Source: an uncultured Rubellimicrobium sp.
GTDB lineage: Bacteria; Pseudomonadota; Alphaproteobacteria; Rhodobacterales; Rhodobacteraceae
NCBI GenBank assembly: GCA_902805995.1
Contig: CADCUU010000360.1
Location: forward strand, 1-23,764
Direction: 5' to 3'
Length of the DNA: 23,764 bases
Shown: in pieces, positions 1 to 7,693 of the stretch
Layout of the letters: the number at the start of each line of letters is the position of its first letter
Numbering within the stretch: the stretch's first letter is position 1
Notes under the pieces: model-generated
Databases searched by the model: none
Told to the model about the DNA's origin: nothing
Seen by the model: only the letters and a program-made list of their open reading frames with translations
Made by a program: the position numbers and the translations under genes

Positions 1-1
1 G

Positions 2-1828
2 GGCGTGGCGTTCTTTGCCATGATGAACGTGATGCTGCTGTCGGTGGCCGTCTGGTCGGGCGCGGACGACGCGACGCGGGACATGTTCCACTTCATCTCG
101 GGCGCGATCGCGATCCCGACGGTGCAGTTCTCGGGGCAGCCGTTCTTCCGTTCGGCGCTGGCGGGGGTGCGGCGGGGGCGTCTCGGGATGGACTTCCCGA
201 TCTCGCTCGCGCTCGTGCTCGCGACCTCGATCTCCATCTTCGAGTCGTTCAATGGGGGGCATCATGCGTATTTCGACGCGGCGGTGATGCTGACCTTCTT
301 CCTTCTGGGGGGGCGTTACCTCGACCACATGACGCGGGCCGCGGCGCGGTCGGCGGCGCAGGAACTGGCCGCCCTGGAGGTGCCGCGCGCGATCCGGCTG
401 GTCGGTGACGTGCAGGAAACGGTGAACGTGTCGGATCTGCTTGTGGGGGACCTCATCTCCGTGCGGCCCGGCGCGCGGGTTCCGGCGGACGGGATCGTGG
501 AGGAGGGGACGAGCGAGATCGACCGGTCGCTGCTGACGGGCGAGTCGCTGCCCGCGCGGGCGGGCTTGGGGACGCAGGTGAGCGCGGGGGAGGTGAACCT
601 GACCGGGCCGCTGACGGTGCGGGTCACGGCGGCGGGACGGGATTCGTCGCTGTCGCGGATCGCGGCGCTGGTCGCGGTCGCGGAGGAGGCGCGGTCGCGC
701 TACACCTCCCTCGCCGATCGGGCGGCGCGGGCCTATTCGCCGCTGGTGCACACGCTGTCGTTCAGCGCCTTCGCCTGGTGGATGTGGCAAACGGGCGGGG
801 ACATCCGTTTCGCGGTCAACATCTCGGCCGCGACCCTCATCATCACCTGTCCCTGCGCGCTGGGTCTCGCGGTGCCGGCGGTGGTGACGGCGGCGAGCGG
901 CAAGCTGTTCCGCAAGGGCCTCCTCATCAAGTCGGGGACGGCACTGGAGCGGCTGGCGCAGGTGGACACGGTCGTGTTCGACAAGACGGGGACGCTGACG
1001 CTGGGCGCGCCGGAGCCGCTGGACCTGGGCGCGCATCGCGAGGACGACCTGCGGGTGGCGCTGGCGCTGGCGCAGGGCTCGTCGCATCCGCTGGCGATGG
1101 CGCTGGCGAAGGGCTGCGTCGCGATGGGGCTGCGGGCCGCGCATGTGACGGAGGTCCGCGAGGTTCCGGGGCACGGGATCGAGGGCGTCTGGCAGGACCA
1201 GAGGGTTCGGCTGGGCCGGGCGGACTGGGTGGGCGCGGAGGCGGGCGAGGTCACGGCGACGACGCTGCGGATCGGGGGCGAGGAGCCGGTGAGCTTTGAA
1301 TTCGCGGACGCGCTGCGGCCCGGGGCGGAGGCCTTGGTTCATGCGCTGAAGGTGCGGGGCCTGGACCTGCACCTCGTGTCCGGGGATGTGGGTCCGGCGG
1401 TGGAGGGGCTGGCGCAACGGCTCGGCATTCCGGCGGCGGTCGCGCAGGCGCGGCCCGAGGAGAAGGCGGCCTATGTGAAGGCGCTGGCCTCTCGGGGGCG
1501 GCGCGTGCTGATGGTGGGCGACGGGCTCAACGACACGGCGGCGCTGGCGGAGGCGCTTGTGTCGATCTCCCCGGCCTCGGCGCTGGATGCGGCGCGGGCG
1601 GCGTCGGACATCGTGCTCATGGGGCGGGACATCGCGCCGGTGGAGGACGCGGTGCGGATCGCGGGGCAGGCCGTTCGGCGGATGAGGGAGAACTTTTATC
1701 TGTCGGCGGCGTACAACGTGGTGTCGGTGCCGGTGGCGCTGATGGGGTTTGCGACGCCGCTCCTCGCGGCGCTGGCCATGTCGGTGTCGTCCGTGACGGT
1801 GACGCTGAATGCGCTAAGGTTGCGCTGA
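2..1828 (+). CDS. ccoI: Cation-translocating P-type ATPase CcoI/FixI (5' partial)
   Basis: Copper-type P1B ATPase of the inner membrane that supplies copper for maturation of cbb3-type cytochrome c oxidase. Seen in the sequence, numbered from the GTG at position 5: the actuator-domain TGES motif (about residues 178-181), the membrane CPC metal motif (282-284), the phosphorylation motif DKTGT (326-330), the SSHPLA nucleotide-binding motif and GDGLND near the C-terminus. The reading frame is open to the left edge, and the N-terminal heavy-metal-associated domain expected in the family (roughly 100 residues or more) is missing, so the gene starts outside the window and the GTG at 5 is not the real start. 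Its stop overlaps the start of ccoS (TGATG), which supports the CcoI rather than a generic CopA assignment. Confidence 0.93.
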   Translation, partial: GVAFFAMMNVMLLSVAVWSGADDATRDMFHFISGAIAIPTVQFSGQPFFRSALAGVRRGRLGMDFPISLALVLATSISIFESFNGGHHAYFDAAVMLTFFLLGGRYLDHMTRAAARSAAQELAALEVPRAIRLVGDVQETVNVSDLLVGDLISVRPGARVPADGIVEEGTSEIDRSLLTGESLPARAGLGTQVSAGEVNLTGPLTVRVTAAGRDSSLSRIAALVAVAEEARSRYTSLADRAARAYSPLVHTLSFSAFAWWMWQTGGDIRFAVNISAATLIITCPCALGLAVPAVVTAASGKLFRKGLLIKSGTALERLAQVDTVVFDKTGTLTLGAPEPLDLGAHREDDLRVALALAQGSSHPLAMALAKGCVAMGLRAAHVTEVREVPGHGIEGVWQDQRVRLGRADWVGAEAGEVTATTLRIGGEEPVSFEFADALRPGAEALVHALKVRGLDLHLVSGDVGPAVEGLAQRLGIPAAVAQARPEEKAAYVKALASRGRRVLMVGDGLNDTAALAEALVSISPASALDAARAASDIVLMGRDIAPVEDAVRIAGQAVRRMRENFYLSAAYNVVSVPVALMGFATPLLAALAMSVSSVTVTLNALRLR

Positions 1829-2052
1829 TGGATGTGCTGATTCTCCTCGTGCCGGTGAGCTTGGGCCTGGGCCTTCTGGGGCTGGGGGCCTTTGTCTGGA
1901 CGCTGCGGCATCGGCAATACGAGGACCCGAAGGGGGATGCGGCGCGCATCCTGTCGGACCGATGGGATGACCGGCCCGCGCCGTCGGCGGAGCGTGGGCC
2001 GCAGGCGGGCCACCCGGACCGTGCCGGGCCGCCGCCGGGTGGACGGAGTTAG
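1828..2052 (+). CDS. ccoS: cbb3-type cytochrome oxidase assembly protein CcoS
   Basis: A 74-residue membrane protein needed for cofactor insertion into cbb3 oxidase. It has one N-terminal transmembrane helix (about residues 3-25) whose VPVSLGLGLLGLGAFVW segment is typical of the family, followed by the conserved QYEDPKGDAARIL stretch. The Pro/Arg/Gly-rich tail is variable. The ATG overlaps the stop of ccoI, indicating translational coupling and the usual ccoGHIS order. Its TAG stop overlaps by four bases the stop of the convergent gene on the other strand. Confidence 0.9.
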   Translation: MDVLILLVPVSLGLGLLGLGAFVWTLRHRQYEDPKGDAARILSDRWDDRPAPSAERGPQAGHPDRAGPPPGGRS

Positions 2053-2345
2053 GGACGCCGCCGTTCGGCCCGGACGGGGATGAGCACAGGCTGGTGCAGG
2101 CCGCCGCGTGGGGCGTCATCTCCCGGCTCAGCCATGCGCATGATGGCGATGCCGAACTGCACGCCTGCGAAGACGATCCCGTTGAAGACCACGAGCAGGA
2201 GGCCGCCGAGCCAGCCCGTCTGCGTGCCGAGCACGAGGTGGCGCAGGTTCGCCACGTCGAGCGCGAGGAGCAGGGCCACGAAAGCCAGCGCGAGGGCGAA
2301 GCCCGCGAGGGCGCTGGTGACGTAGAGACGGATGAGCTTTGGCAT
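2049..2345 (-). CDS. Small two-helix membrane protein, function unknown
   Basis: A 98-residue protein with two predicted transmembrane helices (about residues 9-31 and 47-70) and an Arg/Pro-rich cytoplasmic-type tail. The ATG at 2345 is preferred over a longer upstream frame because a GGGGAGGA Shine-Dalgarno lies just before it and the hydrophobic segment follows at once. It lies 83 bp downstream of the GMC oxidoreductase on the same strand and may share its transcript. It converges on ccoS with overlapping stop codons. No functional motif is recognised. I believe similar small proteins occur in Rhodobacteraceae, but this is recollection, not a search. Confidence 0.7.
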   Translation of the reverse strand: MPKLIRLYVTSALAGFALALAFVALLLALDVANLRHLVLGTQTGWLGGLLLVVFNGIVFAGVQFGIAIMRMAEPGDDAPRGGLHQPVLIPVRAERRRP

Positions 2346-2428
2346 GGTGGTCCTCCCCTGGCCGAAGATAGCGAGCCGGAGCGTGGACGCCAGAGCGATC
2401 CTTTGACGCGGGTGGGGCATGAGGGGCC

Positions 2429-4054
2429 TTATTCCAGGCCCATCACAAAGTCGGCGCAGCGGCTGCCCAGCATCAGCGCGGGGGCCGTGGTGTTGCCCGC
2501 GTTGATATTGGGGCAGGCGCTCATGTCCGCGACGCGCAGCCCCTCGATCCCGCGGACGCGCATCCGGGCGTCGAGCACCGCCATCGGGTCGCCGTCCGCG
2601 CCCATCCGCGCCGTCGAGGCCGGGTGGTAGTTGGTCTTGACCATGCGCTTGCAGTGGGCGGCGAGGCTGTCGTCGTCGAGCTTGGCGGGGTCGGGGAACT
2701 TGATTTCGGCGATGCGGGACTTCAGCGGCTCAGACTGGAAGGCGCGGAGGAAGAAGCGCTGGCCGTCCATCATCTCCCTCAGGTCCTGGGGGTCCTTGAG
2801 GAGGTTGGGGGAGACGAGAGGCTTGTCGGCGGGGTTGGCGGACCGGAGCTTGACCCAGCCGCGGGAGCGGGGCTTCACGACGACCGTGGTGATCGTCATG
2901 CCGTGCGTGTCCTTCATCACCTTGAGGAGGTCGCGGTCGAGATAGACGATGGGCACGCAGAAGGCCTGGATCGTGGGATCGGCACTGGGGTCGGTGGGGT
3001 TGACGAAGGCCCCGGCCTCCACCCCCGCGGAGAGGATGCGGCCTGTGCCGAAGAGCTTGAACTGAAGGCCGTTCGCGACCATGCGCCAGCCGTTGCCCTG
3101 GTTGAAGTAGCCGTATTTCCCGTTGGCCGTGGAAATGATCGGCACCTCCGGGTGGTCGATCAGGTTCTGGCCGACGCCGGGCGCGTCGTGAGTGACCGCG
3201 ATCCCGTGTTCGCGGAGTTGGTCGGCGGGGCCCACGCCGGACAGCATCAGGAGCTTGGGCGTGATGAGGGCGCCGGCGGTGAGGATGACCTCGCCCTTGG
3301 CGTAGGAGCGATGCTCCTGCCCGTCCTTGTCGCGCCAGAGGACGCCGACCGCCCTGCCCCCCTCGATCAGGACACGCTCGGCGCGGGCCTGGAGGCGGAG
3401 GGTCAAGCGGGGGTCCTTTTCCAGCGGCGCGATGAAGGCGTAGGCGGCGGAGGACCGCTTTCCGTGGCGGTTCATGAACTGGTAGAAGCCCACGCCGCGC
3501 TGGTTCGCGCCGTTGAAGTCGGGGTTGAAGGGCTCTCCCATGCCTTGGACGGCCTGGACGAACCAGCGGCTCATCTGGTCGATATGGCCCGGGTCGGAGA
3601 CCTGGAGCGGGCCGTCCACGCCGTGGAATTCGTTGTGGAGGCGGTTGTTGTCCTCCATCCGCCGCATGTGCTTGAGGACCGCGGGCCAGGACCAGTCGGC
3701 GCCGTCGTTGTTGCCGCGAAGGGTGTCGTTCCACTCCTCGTAGTCGGTGGGGCGGCCGCGCATGTAGACCTGCGCGTTCACGCTCGTGCCGCCGCCCAGC
3801 ACGTTGCCCTGCGGAATGTCGTGGGCGCGGCCGCCCAGATGCTCCTGCGGGGGGGTCGTGTGGTAGTGCATGAACTTGCTGCCGTTGATCATCTTGAAGA
3901 TGCCCGGCGGCATGTCGAGGAGCGGGTGGCGGTGGGAGTAGCCCCCTTCGAGGAGAAGCACGCGGTGCCCGCCGGGGTTCACGAGGCGCGCGGCGGCCAC
4001 GCCGCCCGCGGCGCCGCCGCCCACAACGATGAAGTCGTATTCGTCACGAGTCAT
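2429..4054 (-). CDS. GMC-family FAD-dependent oxidoreductase (choline dehydrogenase-like)
   Basis: A 541-residue flavoenzyme that oxidises an alcohol or sugar hydroxyl; the substrate cannot be read from sequence. Seen: the FAD-binding GGGAAGG fold at residues 12-18, the first GMC signature (GNVLGGGTSVNAQVYMRGR), the second signature (LTAGALITPKLLMLSGVG), and the C-terminal catalytic pair, His477 in NYHPAST and Asn521 in NAGNTTAP. Length is normal for the family, and no signal peptide is present. The start at 4054 gives the canonical N-terminus directly before the FAD motif. An exact copy of its first 38 coding bases lies 76 bp upstream and out of frame (see the repeat). The gene follows the FCD regulator on the same strand and may form an operon with it. 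It could oxidise a precursor for the divergent aldehyde dehydrogenase, but that is inference. Confidence 0.9.
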   Translation of the reverse strand: MTRDEYDFIVVGGGAAGGVAAARLVNPGGHRVLLLEGGYSHRHPLLDMPPGIFKMINGSKFMHYHTTPPQEHLGGRAHDIPQGNVLGGGTSVNAQVYMRGRPTDYEEWNDTLRGNNDGADWSWPAVLKHMRRMEDNNRLHNEFHGVDGPLQVSDPGHIDQMSRWFVQAVQGMGEPFNPDFNGANQRGVGFYQFMNRHGKRSSAAYAFIAPLEKDPRLTLRLQARAERVLIEGGRAVGVLWRDKDGQEHRSYAKGEVILTAGALITPKLLMLSGVGPADQLREHGIAVTHDAPGVGQNLIDHPEVPIISTANGKYGYFNQGNGWRMVANGLQFKLFGTGRILSAGVEAGAFVNPTDPSADPTIQAFCVPIVYLDRDLLKVMKDTHGMTITTVVVKPRSRGWVKLRSANPADKPLVSPNLLKDPQDLREMMDGQRFFLRAFQSEPLKSRIAEIKFPDPAKLDDDSLAAHCKRMVKTNYHPASTARMGADGDPMAVLDARMRVRGIEGLRVADMSACPNINAGNTTAPALMLGSRCADFVMGLE

Positions 4055-4131
4055 GGTGATGTCCGTGAAAAGCGGGCTCGGTGCCCGAAGCACCGCCCAC
4101 AACGATGAAGTCGTATTCGTCACGAGTCATG
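4017..4131 (-). repeat. Exact 39-bp direct repeat duplicating the GMC start region
   Basis: The 39 bases at 4017-4055, covering the GMC start codon and the next 12 codons, recur identically at 4093-4131, offset 76 bp. The upstream copy begins with an ATG at 4130 that opens a 28-codon frame (4044-4130). Its first 13 residues match the GMC N-terminus, then the frame shifts and stops at 4044-4046, just inside the true gene. The upstream ATG is only 25 bp from the regulator stop, the more usual operon spacing, so the 76-bp insertion probably displaced the gene. The short frame could reduce translation of the GMC gene. Confidence 0.9.
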
Positions 4132-4155
4132 ATCGGGTCCGTTGGGAGGGGGGCG

Positions 4156-4875
4156 TCACGCGCCGTCGAAGGTGCCGCGGACGTATTCCCACGCGGCGTT
4201 GAGATGGGAGTTGAGCGCCGCCTCGGCCGCGTCGGGGTCGCGGTCGCGGATGGCGGCGAGGATGTCGCTGTGGCGCAGGAAGTTGACGCGGTTGCGCTCG
4301 GGGCTCCGGGGCATGCGCTCCCAGTGGGTGGAGAGCCAGGCGGTGAAGGCCTTGTGGACCGCGGGCAGGATCGGATTCCGGGGAATGTCGTAGAGGACCG
4401 CGTGGAAGGCCACGTCCGTCGCGTAGAAGCGCTCGGCCTCGGGGATCGCGGCCTCGTTGGCGGCGAGGGCGCGGGTGAGCGCGAGGATGTCGTCCTTGCG
4501 GGCGTTGAGCGCGGCGTGGCGGACGAGCGCGCCTTCGAGGAGGATGCGGGTGTCGTAGAGGTTCTTGACCCCTGCCCCGTCGCGCAACAGATGGCCCACC
4601 ACGCTTCCGGCGGCGGCCAGCGCAGCCTCGGCCCCGGGGCGGCGGACCACGGGGCGGTAGCGGGGGCGGCTTTCCACGAGGCCCCGGCTGGCCAAGACGG
4701 CCACCGCCTCGCGCACCACGGTTCGGCTGACGCCGAAGTCGTCGATGAGGTCGCGTTCGGGGGGCAGATGGGCGCCGTCCGGCAGGGCGCCTGAGAGGAT
4801 GCGCTCCTCCAGCCCGCGGACGACGGCGTCGGCGGCGCGCTTCGATAGGCGGGACACGGCGATCTGGTCGTTCAT
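4156..4875 (-). CDS. GntR-family transcriptional regulator, FadR subfamily with FCD domain
   Basis: A 239-residue DNA-binding regulator. An N-terminal winged helix-turn-helix (about residues 12-75) contains the GntR hallmarks ILSGALPDGAHLPPERDL and VSRTVVREAVAVL. The C-terminal all-helical FCD domain (about 95-230) carries candidate metal ligands Asp154, His158, His202 and His224, as is usual for FCD proteins that sense small organic acids. It is transcribed divergently from the aldehyde dehydrogenase/ABC operon across a 200-bp gap. That gap contains two copies of a TTTGGT-N3-ACCAAA-like operator of the kind bound by FadR/UxuR/LldR-type regulators. It is therefore probably the local repressor, relieved by a sugar-acid intermediate, and probably autoregulated. 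The ATG at 4875 places the HTH at the expected distance. Confidence 0.9.
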   Translation of the reverse strand: MNDQIAVSRLSKRAADAVVRGLEERILSGALPDGAHLPPERDLIDDFGVSRTVVREAVAVLASRGLVESRPRYRPVVRRPGAEAALAAAGSVVGHLLRDGAGVKNLYDTRILLEGALVRHAALNARKDDILALTRALAANEAAIPEAERFYATDVAFHAVLYDIPRNPILPAVHKAFTAWLSTHWERMPRSPERNRVNFLRHSDILAAIRDRDPDAAEAALNSHLNAAWEYVRGTFDGA

Positions 4876-4895
4876 GCGGGTCGTTTCCGTGGTGG

Positions 4896-4933
4896 CTTGG
4901 TATGACTATAACCGGGCCGTGCGCAGGTGCAAA
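4896..4933 (-). promoter_or_regulatory. Promoter of the FCD regulator with overlapping operator
   Basis: On the minus strand, TTTGCA (4928-4933) and TATAGT (4905-4910) are separated by 17 bases, a good sigma70-type promoter reading toward the regulator. The 15-base segment 4896-4910 matches 12 of 15 positions of the palindrome found before the aldehyde dehydrogenase (read in the orientation TTTGGTATGACCAAA), and it covers the -10 box. A protein bound there would block this promoter, which predicts negative autoregulation. Confidence 0.6.
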
Positions 4934-5011
4934 TGCCAAGTTCCGGGTGGCGGATGTTAGCGCAAACCTTCGCTGGGCTATGTTTCAGGATCGGGTGACC
5001 GAAAAACAGGC

Positions 5012-5063
5012 TTGACGAGGACAGGCGCTTCCCTCTCAATAGCGTCAGTTTGGTCATACCAAA
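5012..5063 (+). promoter_or_regulatory. Promoter and GntR/FCD operator of the catabolic operon
   Basis: TTGACG (5012-5017) is followed after 17 bases by CTCAAT (5035-5040), a plausible promoter with a strong -35 and a weak -10. Immediately downstream, at the expected transcription start, lies TTTGGT-CAT-ACCAAA (5049-5063), with perfect 6-bp arms. This fits the TTGGT-N(2-3)-ACCAA pattern of FadR-subfamily operators, and it ends 12 bases before the GTG start of the aldehyde dehydrogenase. The position is ideal for repression of the whole plus-strand operon. Confidence 0.65.
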
Positions 5064-5075
5064 GGCGAGCCCCGA

Positions 5076-6548
5076 GTGCTTGATGAATTCCGCCAGATGC
5101 TGAGCGAGGGCCGCCCTCTGGCTGCCCGCATGTTCATCGACGGCCAGTGGCAGGACCCGCAGGGGCTGGCCGTGGACGAGGTCGAGGACCCGGCCACGGG
5201 GCGCACCGTCGCCACCACGCCCCAGGGCACGCGCCGGCACGCCGAGGAAGCCCTGGAGACGGCCCGCAAGGCGCAGGTAGCCTGGGCCCGCGTTCCGGCC
5301 GTGGAGCGGGGCCGGGCCGTGAGCGCGCTTGCCGATGCGGTGCGGGACGAGGCGGAGCTTCTGGCGCGCATCGTCGTGGCCGAGCAGGGCAAGCCGCTGG
5401 GTCAGGCGCGTGGCGAGATCGGCGCGACCGAGACGTTTCTGCGCTTTGCCGCCGAATGGGCCCGCCGGATCGAGGGGGAGATCCTTCCGTCGGATGCGCC
5501 GAACGAGGAGATCTGGATCCGCCGCCTGCCGCATGGGGTCGTGGCGGGGCTCACGGCCTGGAACTACCCGTCGGCTCTCGCGACTCGGAAGCTGGGGCCC
5601 GCGCTGGTGGCTGGGAACAGTTTCGTCCTGAAGGCGCACGAGTTCACGCCGCTGTCGGGCCTTGCGCTGGCGGCACTGGGGGAGCGGGTGGGGCTGCCGA
5701 AGGGGCTGTTCAACGTCGTCACCGGGGATGGCCGAAACGTGGGCCGCGCGCTGGTCGAGGGCGCGGACATGACCACCATGACGGGATCGACGCGCGCGGG
5801 GCGGGAGATCTATGCGGCGGGGGCCGCGCAGATCAAGAACCTGCGGCTGGAGCTGGGCGGCAAGGCCCCCTTCATCGTGATGGAGGATGCCGACATCGCC
5901 CGCGCCGTGGACGCCGCCGTCGCCGCGCGATTCACAAACTGCGGGCAGATCTGCACCTGCAACGAGCGGATGTATCTGCACGAGGCCATCGCGGACGAGT
6001 TCCTGGCGCGGTTCGTGGAGAAGGCGCAGGCGCTGTCCATCGGACCCGGACTGGAGGACCCGGACCTCGGGCCCAAGATCTCGGGCGGGGAGGTGGAGAA
6101 GGTGGAGGCCATCACCGCGGCTTCCATCGCGGCGGGGGCGGAGGTGCTGCTGCGCGGCGGGCCGCTGAGGGAGGGCCGCTACGAGCACGGGCACTTCATG
6201 TCGCCCACGGTGCTGACGGTCCGGTCGAACGATGTGCCGGTGATGAAGGACGAGGTGTTCGGTCCCGTCGTCGCGGCGCAGCGGGTGGGGAGCTACGAGG
6301 AGGCCCTGACCCTCGCCAACGACACGGAGTACGGGCTGTCGGCCTATGTCTGGTCCGCGAACCTGAAACGCGTGTTCCAGGCGGCGGAGGGGCTCCACTT
6401 CGGGGAGATCTACTGCAACCGGACCAACGGGGAGCTGGTGCAGGGCTTCCACACCGGCTGGGGCCTGTCGGGCCTGGGCGGCGAGGACGGCAAGCATGGC
6501 TTCGACGGGTATCTTCGCAAGAAGACCATGTACGTGAACTGGTCCTGA
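5076..6548 (+). CDS. NAD(P)-dependent aldehyde dehydrogenase, AldA-like; candidate 3,6-anhydro-L-galactose dehydrogenase
   Basis: A 490-residue cytoplasmic aldehyde dehydrogenase. Seen: the AWNYP motif (Asn163), the GSTRAG cofactor loop, the general base Glu259 in LELGGKAP, and the catalytic Cys293 in NCGQICTCNER. The C-terminal FGEIYCNRTNGELVQGFH and GGEDGKHG stretches resemble lactaldehyde/glycolaldehyde dehydrogenase AldA and related sugar-aldehyde dehydrogenases. The GTG at 5076 has an AAGGCGAG sequence upstream; an in-frame ATG at 5097 is the alternative start. It is the first gene of the operon carrying the sugar importer and the cycloisomerase-like enzyme, directly behind the FCD operator. 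In that context oxidation of an imported aldose to its aldonate is the likely role, with 3,6-anhydro-L-galactose the favoured but unproven substrate. Confidence 0.88.
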   Translation: MLDEFRQMLSEGRPLAARMFIDGQWQDPQGLAVDEVEDPATGRTVATTPQGTRRHAEEALETARKAQVAWARVPAVERGRAVSALADAVRDEAELLARIVVAEQGKPLGQARGEIGATETFLRFAAEWARRIEGEILPSDAPNEEIWIRRLPHGVVAGLTAWNYPSALATRKLGPALVAGNSFVLKAHEFTPLSGLALAALGERVGLPKGLFNVVTGDGRNVGRALVEGADMTTMTGSTRAGREIYAAGAAQIKNLRLELGGKAPFIVMEDADIARAVDAAVAARFTNCGQICTCNERMYLHEAIADEFLARFVEKAQALSIGPGLEDPDLGPKISGGEVEKVEAITAASIAAGAEVLLRGGPLREGRYEHGHFMSPTVLTVRSNDVPVMKDEVFGPVVAAQRVGSYEEALTLANDTEYGLSAYVWSANLKRVFQAAEGLHFGEIYCNRTNGELVQGFHTGWGLSGLGGEDGKHGFDGYLRKKTMYVNWS

Positions 6549-6580
6549 CGCGCGGGAGGCGCGCTCAGGGGGAGGAGGAC

Positions 6581-6612
6581 GGGGCCCGCGCCGGACAAAC
6601 CGGCGGGGCCCC
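6581..6612 (+). promoter_or_regulatory. Strong GC-rich hairpin between dehydrogenase and binding-protein genes
   Basis: An arm beginning GGGGCCC and ending GCCGG (6581-6594) can pair with the complementary arm 6600-6612 around an ACAAA loop, giving 12 pairs with one small bulge. No T-run follows, so it is not a classic intrinsic terminator. It may set the 3' end or stability of the upstream mRNA segment, or cause pausing. The rest of the 149-bp gap (6549-6697) holds only the GGGAGGA ribosome site for the next gene. Confidence 0.55.
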
Positions 6613-6697
6613 GGACAGGGAGTGGGCCCGGGAGAGAGACGGGTCTGACACGCAAGCCGTCGCCGAGGAGCGGCGGTGCAATCTGGGAGGACGACCG

Positions 6698-7675
6698 ATG
6701 AAGAGACGTTTCCTGCTGGGGGCTTCGGCCCTTGTGGCCGCGATGGCCGTCAGCGGCGTGGCGCAGGCGCAGGGCCTGCCCCCGCTGGAGCAGAAGGACC
6801 GCTACAGCGTGGGCTTTGCGCAGAGCGAATCCAACAACCCCTGGCGGATTGCCGAGACGGCGAGCTTTGAGGCCACCGCCGAGGAATGCGGCTGGGACCT
6901 GATCGTCACCGACGCGGGCGGATCGGCCGCCAAGCAGGTCGCGGACGTGGACAGCATGATTGCCCAAGGGATCGACGTGCTCTTCCTGCCGCCGCGCGAG
7001 GAAGGCCCGCTGATCCCCGCCGTGATGCGCGCCCAGGCCGCCGGCATCCCCACCTTCCTCGTGGACCGTTCGGTCGATGAGGCCGTGGCGCAGGCGGGGA
7101 CGCATTATGTGGCCTTCCTGGGGTCGGACTTCGTCGATCAGGGCCGCCGCGCGGCCGAGTACATGATCGAGAACTTCGAAGGCGAGCAGGGGATGATCAT
7201 CCAGCTCGAAGGCACCACGGGCTCGTCGCCCGCCAACGACCGCAAGTCGGGCTTCGACGAGGCGATCGCGGGGAACGACAAGTTCCAGATGCTGGAATCG
7301 CGCACGGGCGACTTCTCGCGCGATGAGGGGCGCCGCGTGATGGAGACGCTTCTCCAGGCGCATCCCGACGTGAATATCGTCTATGCCCACAACGACGAGA
7401 TGGCGATCGGCGCGATCCAGGCGCTGGAGGCCGCGGGCCGCGTGCCCGGCGAGGACGTGTTCATCTACTCCATCGACGGCACTCGCGATGCCCTTCAGGC
7501 GATCATCGACGGCAAGCTGGAGGTGACGGTGGAGTCGTCGCCGTTCTTCGGGCCGCTCGCCTGCGAGACGATGCGCCGCTACGCCGCCGGCGAGACCATC
7601 GAGCCCTGGGTGAAGGTCGAGGACCGCATCTTCACGCCCGAGAACGCCGCCGAGAACATCGAAGCGGCCTACTGA
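6698..7675 (+). CDS. Periplasmic sugar-binding protein of ABC transporter (YtfQ-like)
   Basis: A 325-residue solute-binding protein of the type-I periplasmic binding fold (RbsB/YtfQ group). It starts with a clear signal peptide: a KRR n-region, a hydrophobic core, and a predicted cleavage after AQA near residue 24. Mature-protein features shared with the galactofuranose-binding YtfQ group include VGFAQSESNNPWR, FLVDRSVD, QLEGTTGSSPANDRK, RTGDFSRDEGR and YAHNDEMAIGAIQALEAAG. The start codon follows a GGGAGGA Shine-Dalgarno. It heads the transport part of the operon, and the gap to the ATPase gene contains stem-loops, often seen where the binding protein must be made in excess. YtfQ relatives favour furanose or five-membered-ring sugars; the ligand here is unknown. 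Confidence 0.92.
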   Translation: MKRRFLLGASALVAAMAVSGVAQAQGLPPLEQKDRYSVGFAQSESNNPWRIAETASFEATAEECGWDLIVTDAGGSAAKQVADVDSMIAQGIDVLFLPPREEGPLIPAVMRAQAAGIPTFLVDRSVDEAVAQAGTHYVAFLGSDFVDQGRRAAEYMIENFEGEQGMIIQLEGTTGSSPANDRKSGFDEAIAGNDKFQMLESRTGDFSRDEGRRVMETLLQAHPDVNIVYAHNDEMAIGAIQALEAAGRVPGEDVFIYSIDGTRDALQAIIDGKLEVTVESSPFFGPLACETMRRYAAGETIEPWVKVEDRIFTPENAAENIEAAY

Positions 7676-7693
7676 TCCGCTGTCGAGCAGAAA

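Noticed and set aside
2624..4108. 494-residue plus-strand frame opposite the GMC gene
   Set aside because: It is a frame shadow of a very GC-rich gene: Val/Gly/Ala/Glu-rich low-complexity translation, no domain motifs, while the minus strand holds a full GMC enzyme.
4055..4123. GTG at 4123 as an earlier start for the GMC gene
   Set aside because: It adds 23 non-conserved residues that arise from reading the duplicated segment in another frame; the FAD motif is normally within the first 20 residues.
4872..6497. 541-residue minus-strand frame opposite the aldehyde dehydrogenase
   Set aside because: Arg/Pro/His-rich antisense translation without motifs; the plus strand has the complete catalytic set of an aldehyde dehydrogenase.
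5147..6697. Long in-frame upstream extension of the binding-protein gene running through the dehydrogenase
   Set aside because: The extension is a Gly/Arg-rich off-frame translation of the dehydrogenase; the binding protein has its own signal peptide and ribosome site at 6698.
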